A stretch of DNA of 64,000 nucleotides from Ponticaulis sp. Its GTDB lineage: Bacteria > Pseudomonadota > Alphaproteobacteria > Caulobacterales > Hyphomonadaceae. The translations under genes were made by a program, and so were the position numbers. The stretch's first letter is position 1. Each line of letters begins with the position of its first letter. The DNA lies in NCBI GenBank assembly GCA_002692725.1, contig NZLU01000067.1:124001-188000 (forward strand). Reading direction: 5' to 3'. This document shows, one piece after another, positions 8,872-17,526 of this stretch. The notes below the pieces were generated by a model, which ran no database searches, was not told the origin of the DNA, and saw only the letters and a list, made by a program, of their open reading frames with translations.

Positions 8872-8907
8872 AAAGTATTTTCCGAGCAGGAATACTTTAC
8901 CCTGCTC
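8872..8907. repeat. two interleaved, mutually exclusive inverted repeats
   Basis: AAAGTATT (8872-8879) pairs with AATACTTT (8891-8898), and GAGCAGG (8884-8890) pairs with CCTGCTC (8901-8907). The arms interleave, so only one hairpin can form at a time unless a pseudoknot forms, for which the two-base linker looks short. A further AATACTT occurs at 8911-8917. The element is 80 bases before the start of the PcfJ-like gene. Confidence 0.6.
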
Positions 8908-8986
8908 CGTAATACTTAAAAGATGGATACGGGAGAGGTGCGCCTGCCATCAGGGGCGCGCGTCATCCGTCATCGAAAGTAACACC

Positions 8987-10063
8987 ATGATCCGGGAAAA
9001 CACTGATCTGCAGTCCCGGTCACGCAAGTCGACCGGATTGCAAACACCGCTCCTGCAGTTTCTGACTGGGGAGCACGCCGCACGCATTGAAGCGCTCTGG
9101 CCCGCGCCACACGAGGGGTTTTTCGCTCTTCCGACGGCACGGCGCCACGCGATCGCGATCCTCTTGTCGGGTCTCGGTGGCGAAGCAAAGCTCAGCACAG
9201 ACCGCCTGGCGCACTTCATTGAGCGTCAGAAGGACCGTGCTGTTGCCGAACTCGTTGTCGGACCGACACATGCCGCTGGTTTCATCAAAATGCTCGCCAA
9301 ATGCGGTGAGATGCTGTGGAGCCGGGGGGAGTATCATGAATTGCTGGATCTTTATTGCGCCGAGAACTCTAACCTCGTTCTCCGCCATATGGAGTCCATC
9401 AGTCAGCTGTCCCTGCGTCCGATCCTGATCCTGCCTGCCGTCTTGCGGTCTGCAAAAATCATCTCGGCCATTCCGCATTTGTCGGCCGCTTATGATCTTG
9501 CAGATGCATTTGAGATTGTTGGTCGGATCAAAGGCGACGCCGCGCAGCGACGCTCTGTCGAGCGCTGGTCCAAAGCGAAAAACCGTCAGAGCCTCTTTGC
9601 CCTGGCGACAAAAGACCTCCTGCCGGATGGTCCTGTGACCTATTCTGCTGCTCCGGCTCTGCCGGCGCCGTTTGAGCCTGTCACAACCAGCAAAGGGCTT
9701 CGTGACACCGCACTGGAGTTCACGAACTGCCTGGAGGACTATGCCTGGACGGTCGCAAAAGGTCGTATGGCCGTCTATGTCTGGCATGGAGAGCCAAAAG
9801 CGGCGGTCGCGCTGAACTGGAATGTCGATGGCTGGCGTCTCGCTGAGGCGGAAGCCAAGGCAAACACTGAGCTCGAGGATGCGCCTCTGCGTGAGATCGT
9901 GAAAACTTTGGAGGCCCATGGCGTCCGCACGGGGTCATCTGTTGAAGCGATTTCCAATCGCCTTCTCCGGATTTCCCAACTGACCGATATCACGGCCTAT
10001 GAGGAGGATCTGAAGCTCAAATCCTTTAAGGAGCGGCTCGATCTGGGTGATCTGTGGCAATAG
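8987..10063 (+). CDS. hypothetical protein, PcfJ-like C-terminal region
   Basis: A 358-residue protein without signal peptide or membrane segment. The C-terminal half (about 230-310) shows the pattern NCLEDYA, a glycine/Tyr-Val strand (GRMAVYVWHG), a Trp-Arg-Leu-Ala-Glu segment and a later Asn, which resembles the PcfJ-like family first named on a conjugative plasmid. The function of that family is unknown. The N-terminal half is helical and unrecognised. The gene lies directly before the restriction-modification gene on the same strand (88-base gap), behind an elaborate leader, so it may be a partner or regulator. The family call is tentative. Confidence 0.55.
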   Translation: MIRENTDLQSRSRKSTGLQTPLLQFLTGEHAARIEALWPAPHEGFFALPTARRHAIAILLSGLGGEAKLSTDRLAHFIERQKDRAVAELVVGPTHAAGFIKMLAKCGEMLWSRGEYHELLDLYCAENSNLVLRHMESISQLSLRPILILPAVLRSAKIISAIPHLSAAYDLADAFEIVGRIKGDAAQRRSVERWSKAKNRQSLFALATKDLLPDGPVTYSAAPALPAPFEPVTTSKGLRDTALEFTNCLEDYAWTVAKGRMAVYVWHGEPKAAVALNWNVDGWRLAEAEAKANTELEDAPLREIVKTLEAHGVRTGSSVEAISNRLLRISQLTDITAYEEDLKLKSFKERLDLGDLWQ

Positions 10064-10151
10064 CCGCAGATCACCTGCTTCTGTCATAGGTCCGCTTTGA
10101 GCCGTACATGAATCGCTGTCACTCTGACGGAAGTGCTGAAAGGGACAGGAT

Positions 10152-13100
10152 TTGATCCAGGCATTTCTCTATGAGTTTCAGGCGAAATATCAGGCGGGCG
10201 ACACGACCGAACACGCCTATCGTACGCCATTTGAAACCCTTTTTGCGTCCCTGAACCAAGACATTCGCGTCATCACGGCGCCTGAAAGGTGTCGCAAGAC
10301 CGGCTCTCCCGATTTCACCTTCAAACGACGTCAGCCATCCGGCAGCGAGCTGACGATCGGCGTTTGCGAACGCAAGGACATCGGACAACTCCGCCTCACC
10401 TCAGACGGCGCGCCTGATTTCAGCAACGACCCGAGAAGCCAGGAACAGTTTCACCGCTATCTGGAGGCGTCACCAAACCTTCTGTACACCGACGGTGTAA
10501 AGTGGCTCTTCTTTGAAAACCACAATGCCCGCCCAGCCCACGCCGTCGAAATCGCACGTGTTGATAATGGCATACAGCAAATACCGCAGAATTTTTCCGT
10601 CCTTCAGGCCCTGCTTACCGATTTTGTTGGTCAGACACCGTTCCCCATCACAACCTCGGTTCAGCTTGCGCAAACTATGGCAGCCAAGGCGAAATTGCTG
10701 CGCTTTGCCTTTCGGAATGCGCTGCTGGAAGACGAAGTCCTGAAGACCCAACTCGGCCAGCAATTCGTGGCGATCAGAACCAAGCTGATCAGCGATATTA
10801 CGCCTGAACACTTCGCCGGGATATATGCAGAAACCATCACTTACAGCCTCTTCGCCGCCCGCTTGCAGAGCGAAGACTCACCCGAAAGTTTTTCCCGTGA
10901 CGAGGTGTGTCATCTCCTCCCACACGCGAATCCGTTTCTGCACAATGTCTTCCGCTTGATCGCTCGCCCCGATGCTGAGCTCGAGTGGGTAGTCGAAGAC
11001 CTGGTCGAAATTTTTCTCGTCTCCCACCCCCGGGAGATCATGAAATCCTACGGCACATCTACCGCCCGGAACGATCCACTTCTGCACTTCTACGAAGACT
11101 TCCTCAAAGCCTATGATCCCGAAACCAAGGACAAGCTGGGCGTTTACTACACCCCCGAACCCGTTGTGGACTTCATCACCCGGGCGATAGACGATGTTCT
11201 GAAAACTGACTTTGGCCTGAAACAGGGGCTGGTCGATGCCAGCCGGATCGAAATTGAGGTCGATCCGCAGCGCGGCCTGGATAAGGATGGCAGCCGGGCT
11301 AAGACCGCCGAAACAGTGAAGCACTCTGTCCCGCGCGTGCAGGTGCTCGACCCTGCCGTTGGCACAGGCACCTTCCTGTCGCATATCATCAAACTTATTG
11401 CCCAGAGGATCCAGAGCAAAACCGACAGCAGCGCTTGGAATGCCTATGTCGAAACCGACCTCATTCCGCGCCTGCACGGCTTTGAACTGATGCTGGCGAG
11501 TTATGCCATGTGCCATCTCAAGCTCGATATGGAGCTGAAAGCCACTGGCTATACGCCCTCAGGTGCGCCACCCCGCGCGAGCGTTCATCTCACCAATTCG
11601 CTCGAAGAAGGCCACCCCACCGGGACCGAGCTTATGCTGAAACCCTGGCTCGCTGATCAGGCGCTCCACGCCAACCGCACCAAAAGCGAAAAGCCCATTA
11701 TCTGCGTTGTCGGCAACCCCCCTTATCTCGGCGAAGGCGGCGCCACAGAGAGCTGGATCGGCGAGCTGATGGAGGCGTACAAAAAAGAGCCGGGCGGCAA
11801 TCAAAAACTGATGGAGAAAAACCTGAAATGGGTGAACGCCATCGAAAACAAATTCATCCGGCTTGCCCAGCACTATATTGAAAAGAACGGTGAAGGTGTG
11901 ATCGGCTTCATCACGCCGCACACTTTTCTCGAAGCGCCAACCTTACGTGGCATGCGCTGGAGTCTGCTTTCGAGTTTTGACAAACTTTATGTGCTCGATC
12001 TGCACGGCAATTCCAAAAAGAAGGAAGTCGCGCCGGATGGATCGCAAGACAAGAACGTCTTCGACATCCAACAGGGCGTTGCCATCATCATAGGAGTGAG
12101 AACCAAAAAGCCGTGCAGAGACAAATCTCAGCTCGCTGAGGTGTATCATGCCGATCTCTGGGGTGAGCGGCAGCAAAAATTCGAGACCCTCTGGGCGGAA
12201 AGCCTCCAATCCATAAATTGGTCACGTCCCAAACTCGAAGCCCCCAATTATTATCTGTCAGACCGGGATGAGAGCCTTTTCAACCGGTTTCAGTCGGGCT
12301 TCAGCCTGCTCGATCTGATGCCGGTTCATGGCGTCGGTATTTGCTCGAAACGGGATTCCATCGCCTATCACGAGGCCCCTGAAAGCCTGCGCAACACACT
12401 GGAAGATTTCCGCGACCTGACCGAGGCTGCGCTCAAACAGAAATATCAGGTCAGAAAAGAGAGCCGCGATCAGAAAGTCGCCTACGCCATGGCGGATATC
12501 GCTCAGAATGGCATTTCAGATGATCTGATCAGCGGCGTCAGCTATCGCCCCTTCGACACCCGATACACCTACTATTCGGGGAAGGTGCGCGGCTTCTTGG
12601 CCTATCCGGTCGACAAGGTTCTGAAACATCTGGCCGGAGGGAGAGAGAATTTAGCCCTGATCACCAGCCGTCAGGGTCAGGTGGTTGGAAACATGAGCTG
12701 GAACCTCGCCTTCGTGTCGAATCAGCCAACTGACCTGAATGTCTTTTATCGGGGTGGTGGCCAGACCTTTCCACTTTATCTGTACCCGGACAAAGGCGAT
12801 CCGGACCAGACCCGGCGCGTCAATTTCGATCCCGACCTCTATAAGACAATCAGACAGACCGCAGGGTTGGGCGGTGCGAGCGATGACGCGGCGCAGTCCA
12901 TTTTCGATTATATCTATGGCGTGCTTTACAGCGCAGAGTATCGCGAGACCTTCCGGGATTTTCTGAAATCCGATTATCCGCGCATTCCATGGCCCGGATC
13001 GGCCGGACAGTTTCAGACAATCTCCGGCTTTGGCGCTCAATTGCGCCGATTACACCTCATGCAGGACAAAGAAATCGGCGATACACCTTACCCGCTGGAA

Positions 13101-13403
13101 GGAGACGGCGTTTGCCTCATTTCAGATGGTTTCCCGAAATTTTCTTCCTCCGCTCCCGGGCGAGGTCAAATCGCGATCAATGCTAGCCAGGCCTTCCAGA
13201 ACGTCCCCGAAACCGCCTGGATATTCTGGATTGGCGGATATCAGCCAGCGCAGAAATGGCTGAAGGATCGCAAGGGTCAGATGCTCTCGGTCGAGGATAT
13301 TCTGCACTATCAGTCCATCCTCAAAATTCTTGAGGAAACCGACCGCCTTGTTCATCAGGTTAAGATCGGCCCCGCGCACGAAAACATTTCATGTAAAACT
13401 TGA
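10152..13403 (+). CDS. single-chain restriction-modification enzyme (type ISP/IIG-like: nuclease, N6-adenine methylase, specificity)
   Basis: A 1083-residue protein starting with TTG just after AGGGACAGGA. Residues 53-75 hold a PD-...-ExK nuclease motif (P53 D54 ... E73 R74 K75). A helical connector with GVYYTPEPVVDFI follows, then the adenine methylase with motif I DPAVGTGTFL near 400 and motif IV GNPPY near 520, and a long C-terminal part like the target-recognition region of type ISP (LlaBIII-like) enzymes. No helicase domain is visible, so the layout is closer to type IIG/IIL enzymes, in which one chain cuts and methylates. It would act on foreign DNA in the cytoplasm. Its only close neighbour on the strand is the PcfJ-like gene. 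Confidence 0.82.
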   Translation: MIQAFLYEFQAKYQAGDTTEHAYRTPFETLFASLNQDIRVITAPERCRKTGSPDFTFKRRQPSGSELTIGVCERKDIGQLRLTSDGAPDFSNDPRSQEQFHRYLEASPNLLYTDGVKWLFFENHNARPAHAVEIARVDNGIQQIPQNFSVLQALLTDFVGQTPFPITTSVQLAQTMAAKAKLLRFAFRNALLEDEVLKTQLGQQFVAIRTKLISDITPEHFAGIYAETITYSLFAARLQSEDSPESFSRDEVCHLLPHANPFLHNVFRLIARPDAELEWVVEDLVEIFLVSHPREIMKSYGTSTARNDPLLHFYEDFLKAYDPETKDKLGVYYTPEPVVDFITRAIDDVLKTDFGLKQGLVDASRIEIEVDPQRGLDKDGSRAKTAETVKHSVPRVQVLDPAVGTGTFLSHIIKLIAQRIQSKTDSSAWNAYVETDLIPRLHGFELMLASYAMCHLKLDMELKATGYTPSGAPPRASVHLTNSLEEGHPTGTELMLKPWLADQALHANRTKSEKPIICVVGNPPYLGEGGATESWIGELMEAYKKEPGGNQKLMEKNLKWVNAIENKFIRLAQHYIEKNGEGVIGFITPHTFLEAPTLRGMRWSLLSSFDKLYVLDLHGNSKKKEVAPDGSQDKNVFDIQQGVAIIIGVRTKKPCRDKSQLAEVYHADLWGERQQKFETLWAESLQSINWSRPKLEAPNYYLSDRDESLFNRFQSGFSLLDLMPVHGVGICSKRDSIAYHEAPESLRNTLEDFRDLTEAALKQKYQVRKESRDQKVAYAMADIAQNGISDDLISGVSYRPFDTRYTYYSGKVRGFLAYPVDKVLKHLAGGRENLALITSRQGQVVGNMSWNLAFVSNQPTDLNVFYRGGGQTFPLYLYPDKGDPDQTRRVNFDPDLYKTIRQTAGLGGASDDAAQSIFDYIYGVLYSAEYRETFRDFLKSDYPRIPWPGSAGQFQTISGFGAQLRRLHLMQDKEIGDTPYPLEGDGVCLISDGFPKFSSSAPGRGQIAINASQAFQNVPETAWIFWIGGYQPAQKWLKDRKGQMLSVEDILHYQSILKILEETDRLVHQVKIGPAHENISCKT

Positions 13404-13490
13404 GCAAAATCATCAGAAAATTCAACGTGCACCCAAGCGTGCATTTAACATATGTGTGTCATTACTCTCATTATAGGGAGACCAGACCCG

Positions 13491-13766
13491 ATGGATATTA
13501 GCGCAACAGCATGGGCAGCCGGGATGGCCGGCGCCCTACTTTACCTGATATTTGCATGGCCATTGGCCAAATTGTTTTCTTTCACGCGCATCATGTTCGT
13601 GAGCTTTCAGATGAAGTTGATTGCGGCACTGGCGCTTGGTGTCGCAAGCGCACCTTTGGGGGAAGTTTATGCCCCGTTTTTGCGAGACAAGGCGCAGACT
13701 TTGATCGCAAAATCTGATAGCGCAAGCGAGACCTATAACTGGTTAGCCAGCCGCCTGAGCCGCTGA
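13491..13766 (+). CDS. small hypothetical membrane protein
   Basis: The 91-residue product begins at the ATG after GGGAGA (the frame is open further upstream to 13452 but without a good site). It has two hydrophobic stretches (about residues 5-28 and 36-55) and a polar tail (SASETYNWLASRLSR). No family is recognised. It lies between the restriction gene and mch on the same strand and may simply be a small inner-membrane protein. Confidence 0.5.
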   Translation: MDISATAWAAGMAGALLYLIFAWPLAKLFSFTRIMFVSFQMKLIAALALGVASAPLGEVYAPFLRDKAQTLIAKSDSASETYNWLASRLSR

Positions 13767-13834
13767 CCAATTGACAAGCCCCCGGCTTTATTCTCAGAAC
13801 CTCCACTCAGATAAACACAGAGTGGGGTGGCGAC

Positions 13835-14875
13835 ATGAAATCCTTTGCCGGTAATTATTTTGAAGATTTCACCATTGGCCGTGAACTTCGGCATGCAACG
13901 CCGCTGACGCTCACAGAGGCTGATCTGGCGCTCTACCGCTCCCTCACAGGGTCGCGTTACGCGCTTTATTCCTCAACGCCATTTGCGAAAGCTGCCGGAT
14001 TTGATCGCCAACCCATCGACCCGTTGATTGTGTTTCACGTCGTGTTCGGAAAGACCGTTCCGGATATCTCGCTCAATGCGGTGGCCAATCTTGGCTATGC
14101 CGACGGCAGGTTTCTGGCCCCGGTCTATCCCGGTGATACCCTCTCAGCGACCTCCGAAGTCATCGGCCGCAAGGAAAATTCCAATGGCAAAACCGGCGTT
14201 GTCTATGTCCGGACCACCGGCACCAATCAGAATGGCGAAACCGTGCTCAGCTATGTGCGCTGGGTGATGGTCAACAAGAAGGACCATGCCTCTCCCGCAC
14301 CCGAAGCTGTTCTGCCAGACCTGCCAAAAGCGGTCGATCCGAGCGACCTAAAAACCTACGCGAACTATCAGTCCTATGATGCAGAACTGGCCGGCAGCCC
14401 GCACGGTTTTTCAGACTATGAAATCGGCGAAAAGATTGACCATGTCGACGGCATGACGATTGAGGAAGCCGAACACCAGACGGCGACGCGCCTTTATCAG
14501 AACACGGCCAAAGTCCACTTCAATCAGTTCGAGCAGGGCCAGGGCCGGTTCGGCAAACGCCTCATTTATGGCGGTGTGGTTATCTCAACCGCTCGCAGCC
14601 TTGCCTTCAATGGCCTCGCTAACGCAGCTCAGATGATCGCCATCAATGGCGGCACACATTGCAACCCGCTTTTCTCGGGCGACACCATTCACGCCTGGTC
14701 TGAGGTGCTCGATAAAGCAGACCTGTCTGACACGCTCGGCGCCTTGCGCCTGAGACTGGTCGCGACAAAAGACCGTCCTTGCGCCGACTTCCCCTATAAA
14801 GGCGAAGATGGAAAATATCTGCCGGATGTTCTGCTGGACTTTGATTACTGGGCGGCCATCCCCAAATTAGCGTGA
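13835..14875 (+). CDS. mch: mesaconyl-C1-CoA (2-methylfumaryl-CoA) hydratase
   Basis: A 346-residue double hot-dog MaoC-type hydratase. The N-terminal motif NYFEDFTIGRELRHATP and the second-half segment with YEIGEKIDHVDGMTIEEAEH fit mesaconyl-CoA hydratases of the ethylmalonyl-CoA pathway, which convert mesaconyl-C1-CoA to beta-methylmalyl-CoA. The length matches the known enzymes of about 343 residues. Two other pathway genes, ecm and ccr, are in this window 22-25 kb away, which supports the assignment. The ATG follows a GGGGTGG-like ribosome site. No PhaR-type box was seen directly in front of it. Confidence 0.82.
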   Translation: MKSFAGNYFEDFTIGRELRHATPLTLTEADLALYRSLTGSRYALYSSTPFAKAAGFDRQPIDPLIVFHVVFGKTVPDISLNAVANLGYADGRFLAPVYPGDTLSATSEVIGRKENSNGKTGVVYVRTTGTNQNGETVLSYVRWVMVNKKDHASPAPEAVLPDLPKAVDPSDLKTYANYQSYDAELAGSPHGFSDYEIGEKIDHVDGMTIEEAEHQTATRLYQNTAKVHFNQFEQGQGRFGKRLIYGGVVISTARSLAFNGLANAAQMIAINGGTHCNPLFSGDTIHAWSEVLDKADLSDTLGALRLRLVATKDRPCADFPYKGEDGKYLPDVLLDFDYWAAIPKLA

Positions 14876-14899
14876 TCTTCTGACCCCCAGCGAGGCCCA

Positions 14900-15301
14900 A
14901 TGATCGGTTCCGCCGCCCCTTTCATCGCCATGGCGATCATTATTTCTGCCATCGTCAGCCTGATCGGCACCGGCGCGCGCAAGCGCGCCGTCGAAGAAGG
15001 CCGCGCCCGCGCCGCCGAACTTTGCGAGCTCACCGGCATTTTCGACCCGCGTGTGTTGCAGGATGTTTTCGGCCCACCAACCATGGATGGCATTTATCAG
15101 GTCACAATGCCCCAGATCCGAAAGGCGCGTATGCCGCTCGGCCGCCTCATCAGTGATGATCCTCTCGACATGGCCTGTATTCTGGTTGCGCTGCTCACCT
15201 TCTTCTGGACCCACCCAATATCAGAGCTTCTTTTGATGATTGCCGCCGCCTATCAGACTGCCGGATGGTTTATTTCGACCGGCTTACCCAAGAGATCCTG
15301 A
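14900..15301 (+). CDS. hypothetical membrane protein
   Basis: A 133-residue protein starting at an ATG behind GAGG, 24 bases after mch, so probably co-transcribed. There is a hydrophobic N-terminus (residues 1-24) and a hydrophobic pair near 95-125, with a basic/acidic middle (ARKRAVEEGRARAAEL). No recognised domain. Confidence 0.5.
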   Translation: MIGSAAPFIAMAIIISAIVSLIGTGARKRAVEEGRARAAELCELTGIFDPRVLQDVFGPPTMDGIYQVTMPQIRKARMPLGRLISDDPLDMACILVALLTFFWTHPISELLLMIAAAYQTAGWFISTGLPKRS

Positions 15302-15480
15302 AGCCGGGCGACGACCACGGAATAGTTTTCAACAGAAAACCTGCCGAAAAATATTATAGATTTTAGAAACTTAGGATTTTTCTACCCTAAGTAACGCCGT
15401 GGTTACCCAACCTCCTCGCTTGGTTAATAGTCAGCTGCAACACTCTGTCCGCAACAGGGGCCATAACAGGACGAACCAAA

Positions 15481-15736
15481 ATGCGTCTGAAACGGGATGA
15501 TGTGGACAACGACACGCGTATGCGTGCGCTGGATCAATCACAGGCGATTATCGAGTTTTCACCGACAGGAATTATCAAACACGCCAACGCTAACTTTCTG
15601 AATACGATGGGGTATTCACTCGACGAGATTGTCGGGCAGCATCAATGATGGCATTACCACCATCGCAGAGGTGACGCGCGAAATTCAGAAATCGACCGAA
15701 CTCGTCAAGCAGCGCTCGGCCAGCATGGCCAGTTAA
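15481..15736 (+). pseudogene. remnant of a PAS-containing methyl-accepting chemotaxis protein (internal deletion)
   Basis: The first part (15481-15648) encodes the start of a PAS domain (SQAIIEFSPTGIIKHANANF ... MGYSLDEIVGQ) and then hits a stop two codons after the conserved IVGQ. From 15638, in the +1 frame, a tail like the end of a chemoreceptor signalling domain follows (INDGITTIAEVTREIQKST ... SASMAS, TAA at 15734). The middle (most of a protein of several hundred residues) is missing and the two pieces are out of frame. Its last bases overlap the stop of the convergent amidotransferase gene. A deletion is the simplest reading. Confidence 0.65.
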
Positions 15737-16464
15737 TCCGTCTGCTCTACGCTGGCATTCAGAAAGCCCGTAATCCAGTCAGCCATCAAATGGCGGTCAT
15801 CCTGCACGGAGAAGCTTTTCACCGCGTCTTCGATCTGGGCTTCCGTCAAGGGGCGACCCTTTCGGGCATTATAAAGGTCGGCCAGGAAGCCCTCGCTGAA
15901 TTCCGGATGCCCCTGAAAGCTCAATATCGGACCGCGCGCATAGACAAGCGCCGCGTGTGGCGCAAACGGGCTGCCACCGAGTATTCGCGCATCTGCGGGC
16001 GGAACGAGCACCTGATCCTGATGGCTGACACCCACGGAAAACTGATCAGGCACATCCTCGCCCATCCAGTCCGGCTTGAGATTGAGCGTGTAGGTATGTC
16101 GCCCAATCCCCCAGCCCTTGTCTGATTTACGAACATCCCCGCCAAGCGCGTCCGCGATAATCTGGTGGCCAAAACAAATGCCGACCATCGGCACTTTGTT
16201 TTCGGCGGCGAAGCCGATCCATTCCTTCAGCGGGCGCATCCAGGGCGTTTCGTCATACACGCCATAGGCCGCGCCGGTGATCAATATGGCGTCCAGGCTT
16301 TCCGGGTTCGGCAGCGCATCGCCCTTCTCGACCGACACCGTTTCAAACGTCATGTCAGGATCAGAAGGCTCGAGAAGCTGCTGAAACATCAGCGGATAAC
16401 CGCCGGGATAGGCATCGCGAATGGAGTCCGGCGGAAGGCCGGTTTCGATAATGGTAAGGCGCAT
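15733..16464 (-). CDS. type 1 glutamine amidotransferase-like protein
   Basis: A 243-residue class I GATase domain. The nucleophile elbow is GICFGHQ with the cysteine near residue 97, and the histidine-glutamate pair is in QGHPEFS near 185. Stand-alone proteins of this form include GMP synthase-like amidotransferases and gamma-glutamyl hydrolases of small amines; the exact partner is not evident. No synthetase domain or synthetase gene is adjacent. The gene is read towards the chemoreceptor remnant and shares its last bases with it. Confidence 0.82.
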   Translation of the reverse strand: MRLTIIETGLPPDSIRDAYPGGYPLMFQQLLEPSDPDMTFETVSVEKGDALPNPESLDAILITGAAYGVYDETPWMRPLKEWIGFAAENKVPMVGICFGHQIIADALGGDVRKSDKGWGIGRHTYTLNLKPDWMGEDVPDQFSVGVSHQDQVLVPPADARILGGSPFAPHAALVYARGPILSFQGHPEFSEGFLADLYNARKGRPLTEAQIEDAVKSFSVQDDRHLMADWITGFLNASVEQTD

Positions 16465-16544
16465 AATCTCGCTTTCGAACTTCCCTTGGACTTAAGGGAG
16501 TCTCTTCAGATCGGAAAGATCAGACGCAGTGAGATTTTCTGAAT

Positions 16545-16895
16545 TCAGGCACCAGTGGCGCTGTTTTGACCGTCAGTAATGAGATGGGTTCTCTCCTGCT
16601 CACGCCTTTGCTCACCGTTCGCGCGATTTCGACGGACAAGGCTGATGATCATCTGCAAAAGCGCCAGCGGGATGAATGTCATCAGTTGGAATTCCATCAT
16701 GCGATAGACCATGGAGTCGTCAGGTTTGAACGCCCCCTCTGCTGACAGTCTCAGAAGAATTGCCACACCGAAATTTGTCATCAGCCAAAAGAACAAGCGC
16801 CGCTCCGTCCAGCAGACCGCGCCCCAGATAACATTGACCACGATGGGTGAGAAAACAATGGCACTGACCAGAACCATTCCTGCGACCATGCCCAT
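16545..16895 (-). CDS. small hypothetical membrane protein (third gene of operon)
   Basis: The start at 16895 (MGMVAGMV) lies four bases after the stop of the preceding gene, which indicates translational coupling. The roughly 116-residue protein has three hydrophobic segments (N-terminal, about 35-52 and about 65-88) and a basic, glutamine-rich tail. No family is recognised. It is the last of three tiny membrane genes that share a promoter with a TetR-type palindrome. Confidence 0.5.
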   Translation of the reverse strand: MGMVAGMVLVSAIVFSPIVVNVIWGAVCWTERRLFFWLMTNFGVAILLRLSAEGAFKPDDSMVYRMMEFQLMTFIPLALLQMIISLVRRNRANGEQRREQERTHLITDGQNSATGA

Positions 16896-16899
16896 GAGA

Positions 16900-17142
16900 C
16901 TACACCTGACCACGCAGTTCAGCGCCTATAATCCGGAAGCACTGAACCACCGCACCCATGCCTGCCGCGAGACTATAGGTCAGCGCCATGAGCTGAGCCT
17001 GAACATCCTGGTGGCTAGCAACTAACAACCAGCCAAGGCCCAGCGTGCACAGCCCCGCATAACTCCAGAACCATGTCAGATCGCGCCGTATGAACCAGCC
17101 CGAAAAGACTGCGATCAAAGAAATCAATACAAGCCATGTCAT
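16900..17142 (-). CDS. small hypothetical membrane protein (second gene of operon)
   Basis: ATG at 17142 (MTWLVLISLI) follows AAAGGTG with good spacing and is preferred to a GTG at 17151. The 80-residue protein has three hydrophobic stretches and an FIRRDLTWFW turn. No family is recognised. It is 25 bases downstream of the first gene and coupled to the third. Confidence 0.5.
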   Translation of the reverse strand: MTWLVLISLIAVFSGWFIRRDLTWFWSYAGLCTLGLGWLLVASHQDVQAQLMALTYSLAAGMGAVVQCFRIIGAELRGQV

Positions 17143-17167
17143 GATGATCACCTTTATGTGTGATTAT

Positions 17168-17350
17168 TCACTTATTTTGAAGATCCGAAAAATGGGGGCG
17201 TTTGCCGCTCATCGCAGTCTTCCACGCATACACGACGACAAGGCTCAGCCCGGCCAAGACAACATACCCCGCGAACTCTATCGTTCCCAGAAAAGCGCCA
17301 AACCGTCCGAGCTCGAGCAGAACAGGGTTTTGTTCAAGTAAGTGATACAT
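17168..17350 (-). CDS. small hypothetical membrane protein (first gene of operon)
   Basis: A 60-residue protein with one hydrophobic segment (about residues 24-45) and a basic tail. The start has a strong GAGGTGAGGAG ribosome site, which makes translation likely. It opens a three-gene run of small membrane proteins of unknown function. Confidence 0.5.
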   Translation of the reverse strand: MYHLLEQNPVLLELGRFGAFLGTIEFAGYVVLAGLSLVVVYAWKTAMSGKRPHFSDLQNK

Positions 17351-17372
17351 GGATCAGCTCCTCACCTCATAT

Positions 17373-17386
17373 AGTGAGCGCTTACT
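17373..17386. promoter_or_regulatory. TetR-type operator in the promoter of the small membrane operon
   Basis: AGTGAGCGCTTACT is a 12-of-14 palindrome typical of TetR-family operators. It overlaps the expected -10 region of a minus-strand promoter whose -35 (TTGACA) is at 17411-17406. No TetR gene is nearby, so the regulator would act from elsewhere. Confidence 0.5.
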
Positions 17387-17526
17387 TACATTGAGCTAGT
17401 CAGTCTGTCAATCGGGAATAATCGGGGTCCCGATTGCGGTTTGTCCAGGCTGGCAAATCCGCCTTTAACAGCGCGCTTACTCAGGGCGACAGAGACCGGG
17501 CCAGAAATATCTGAAATGAAGCCTGA

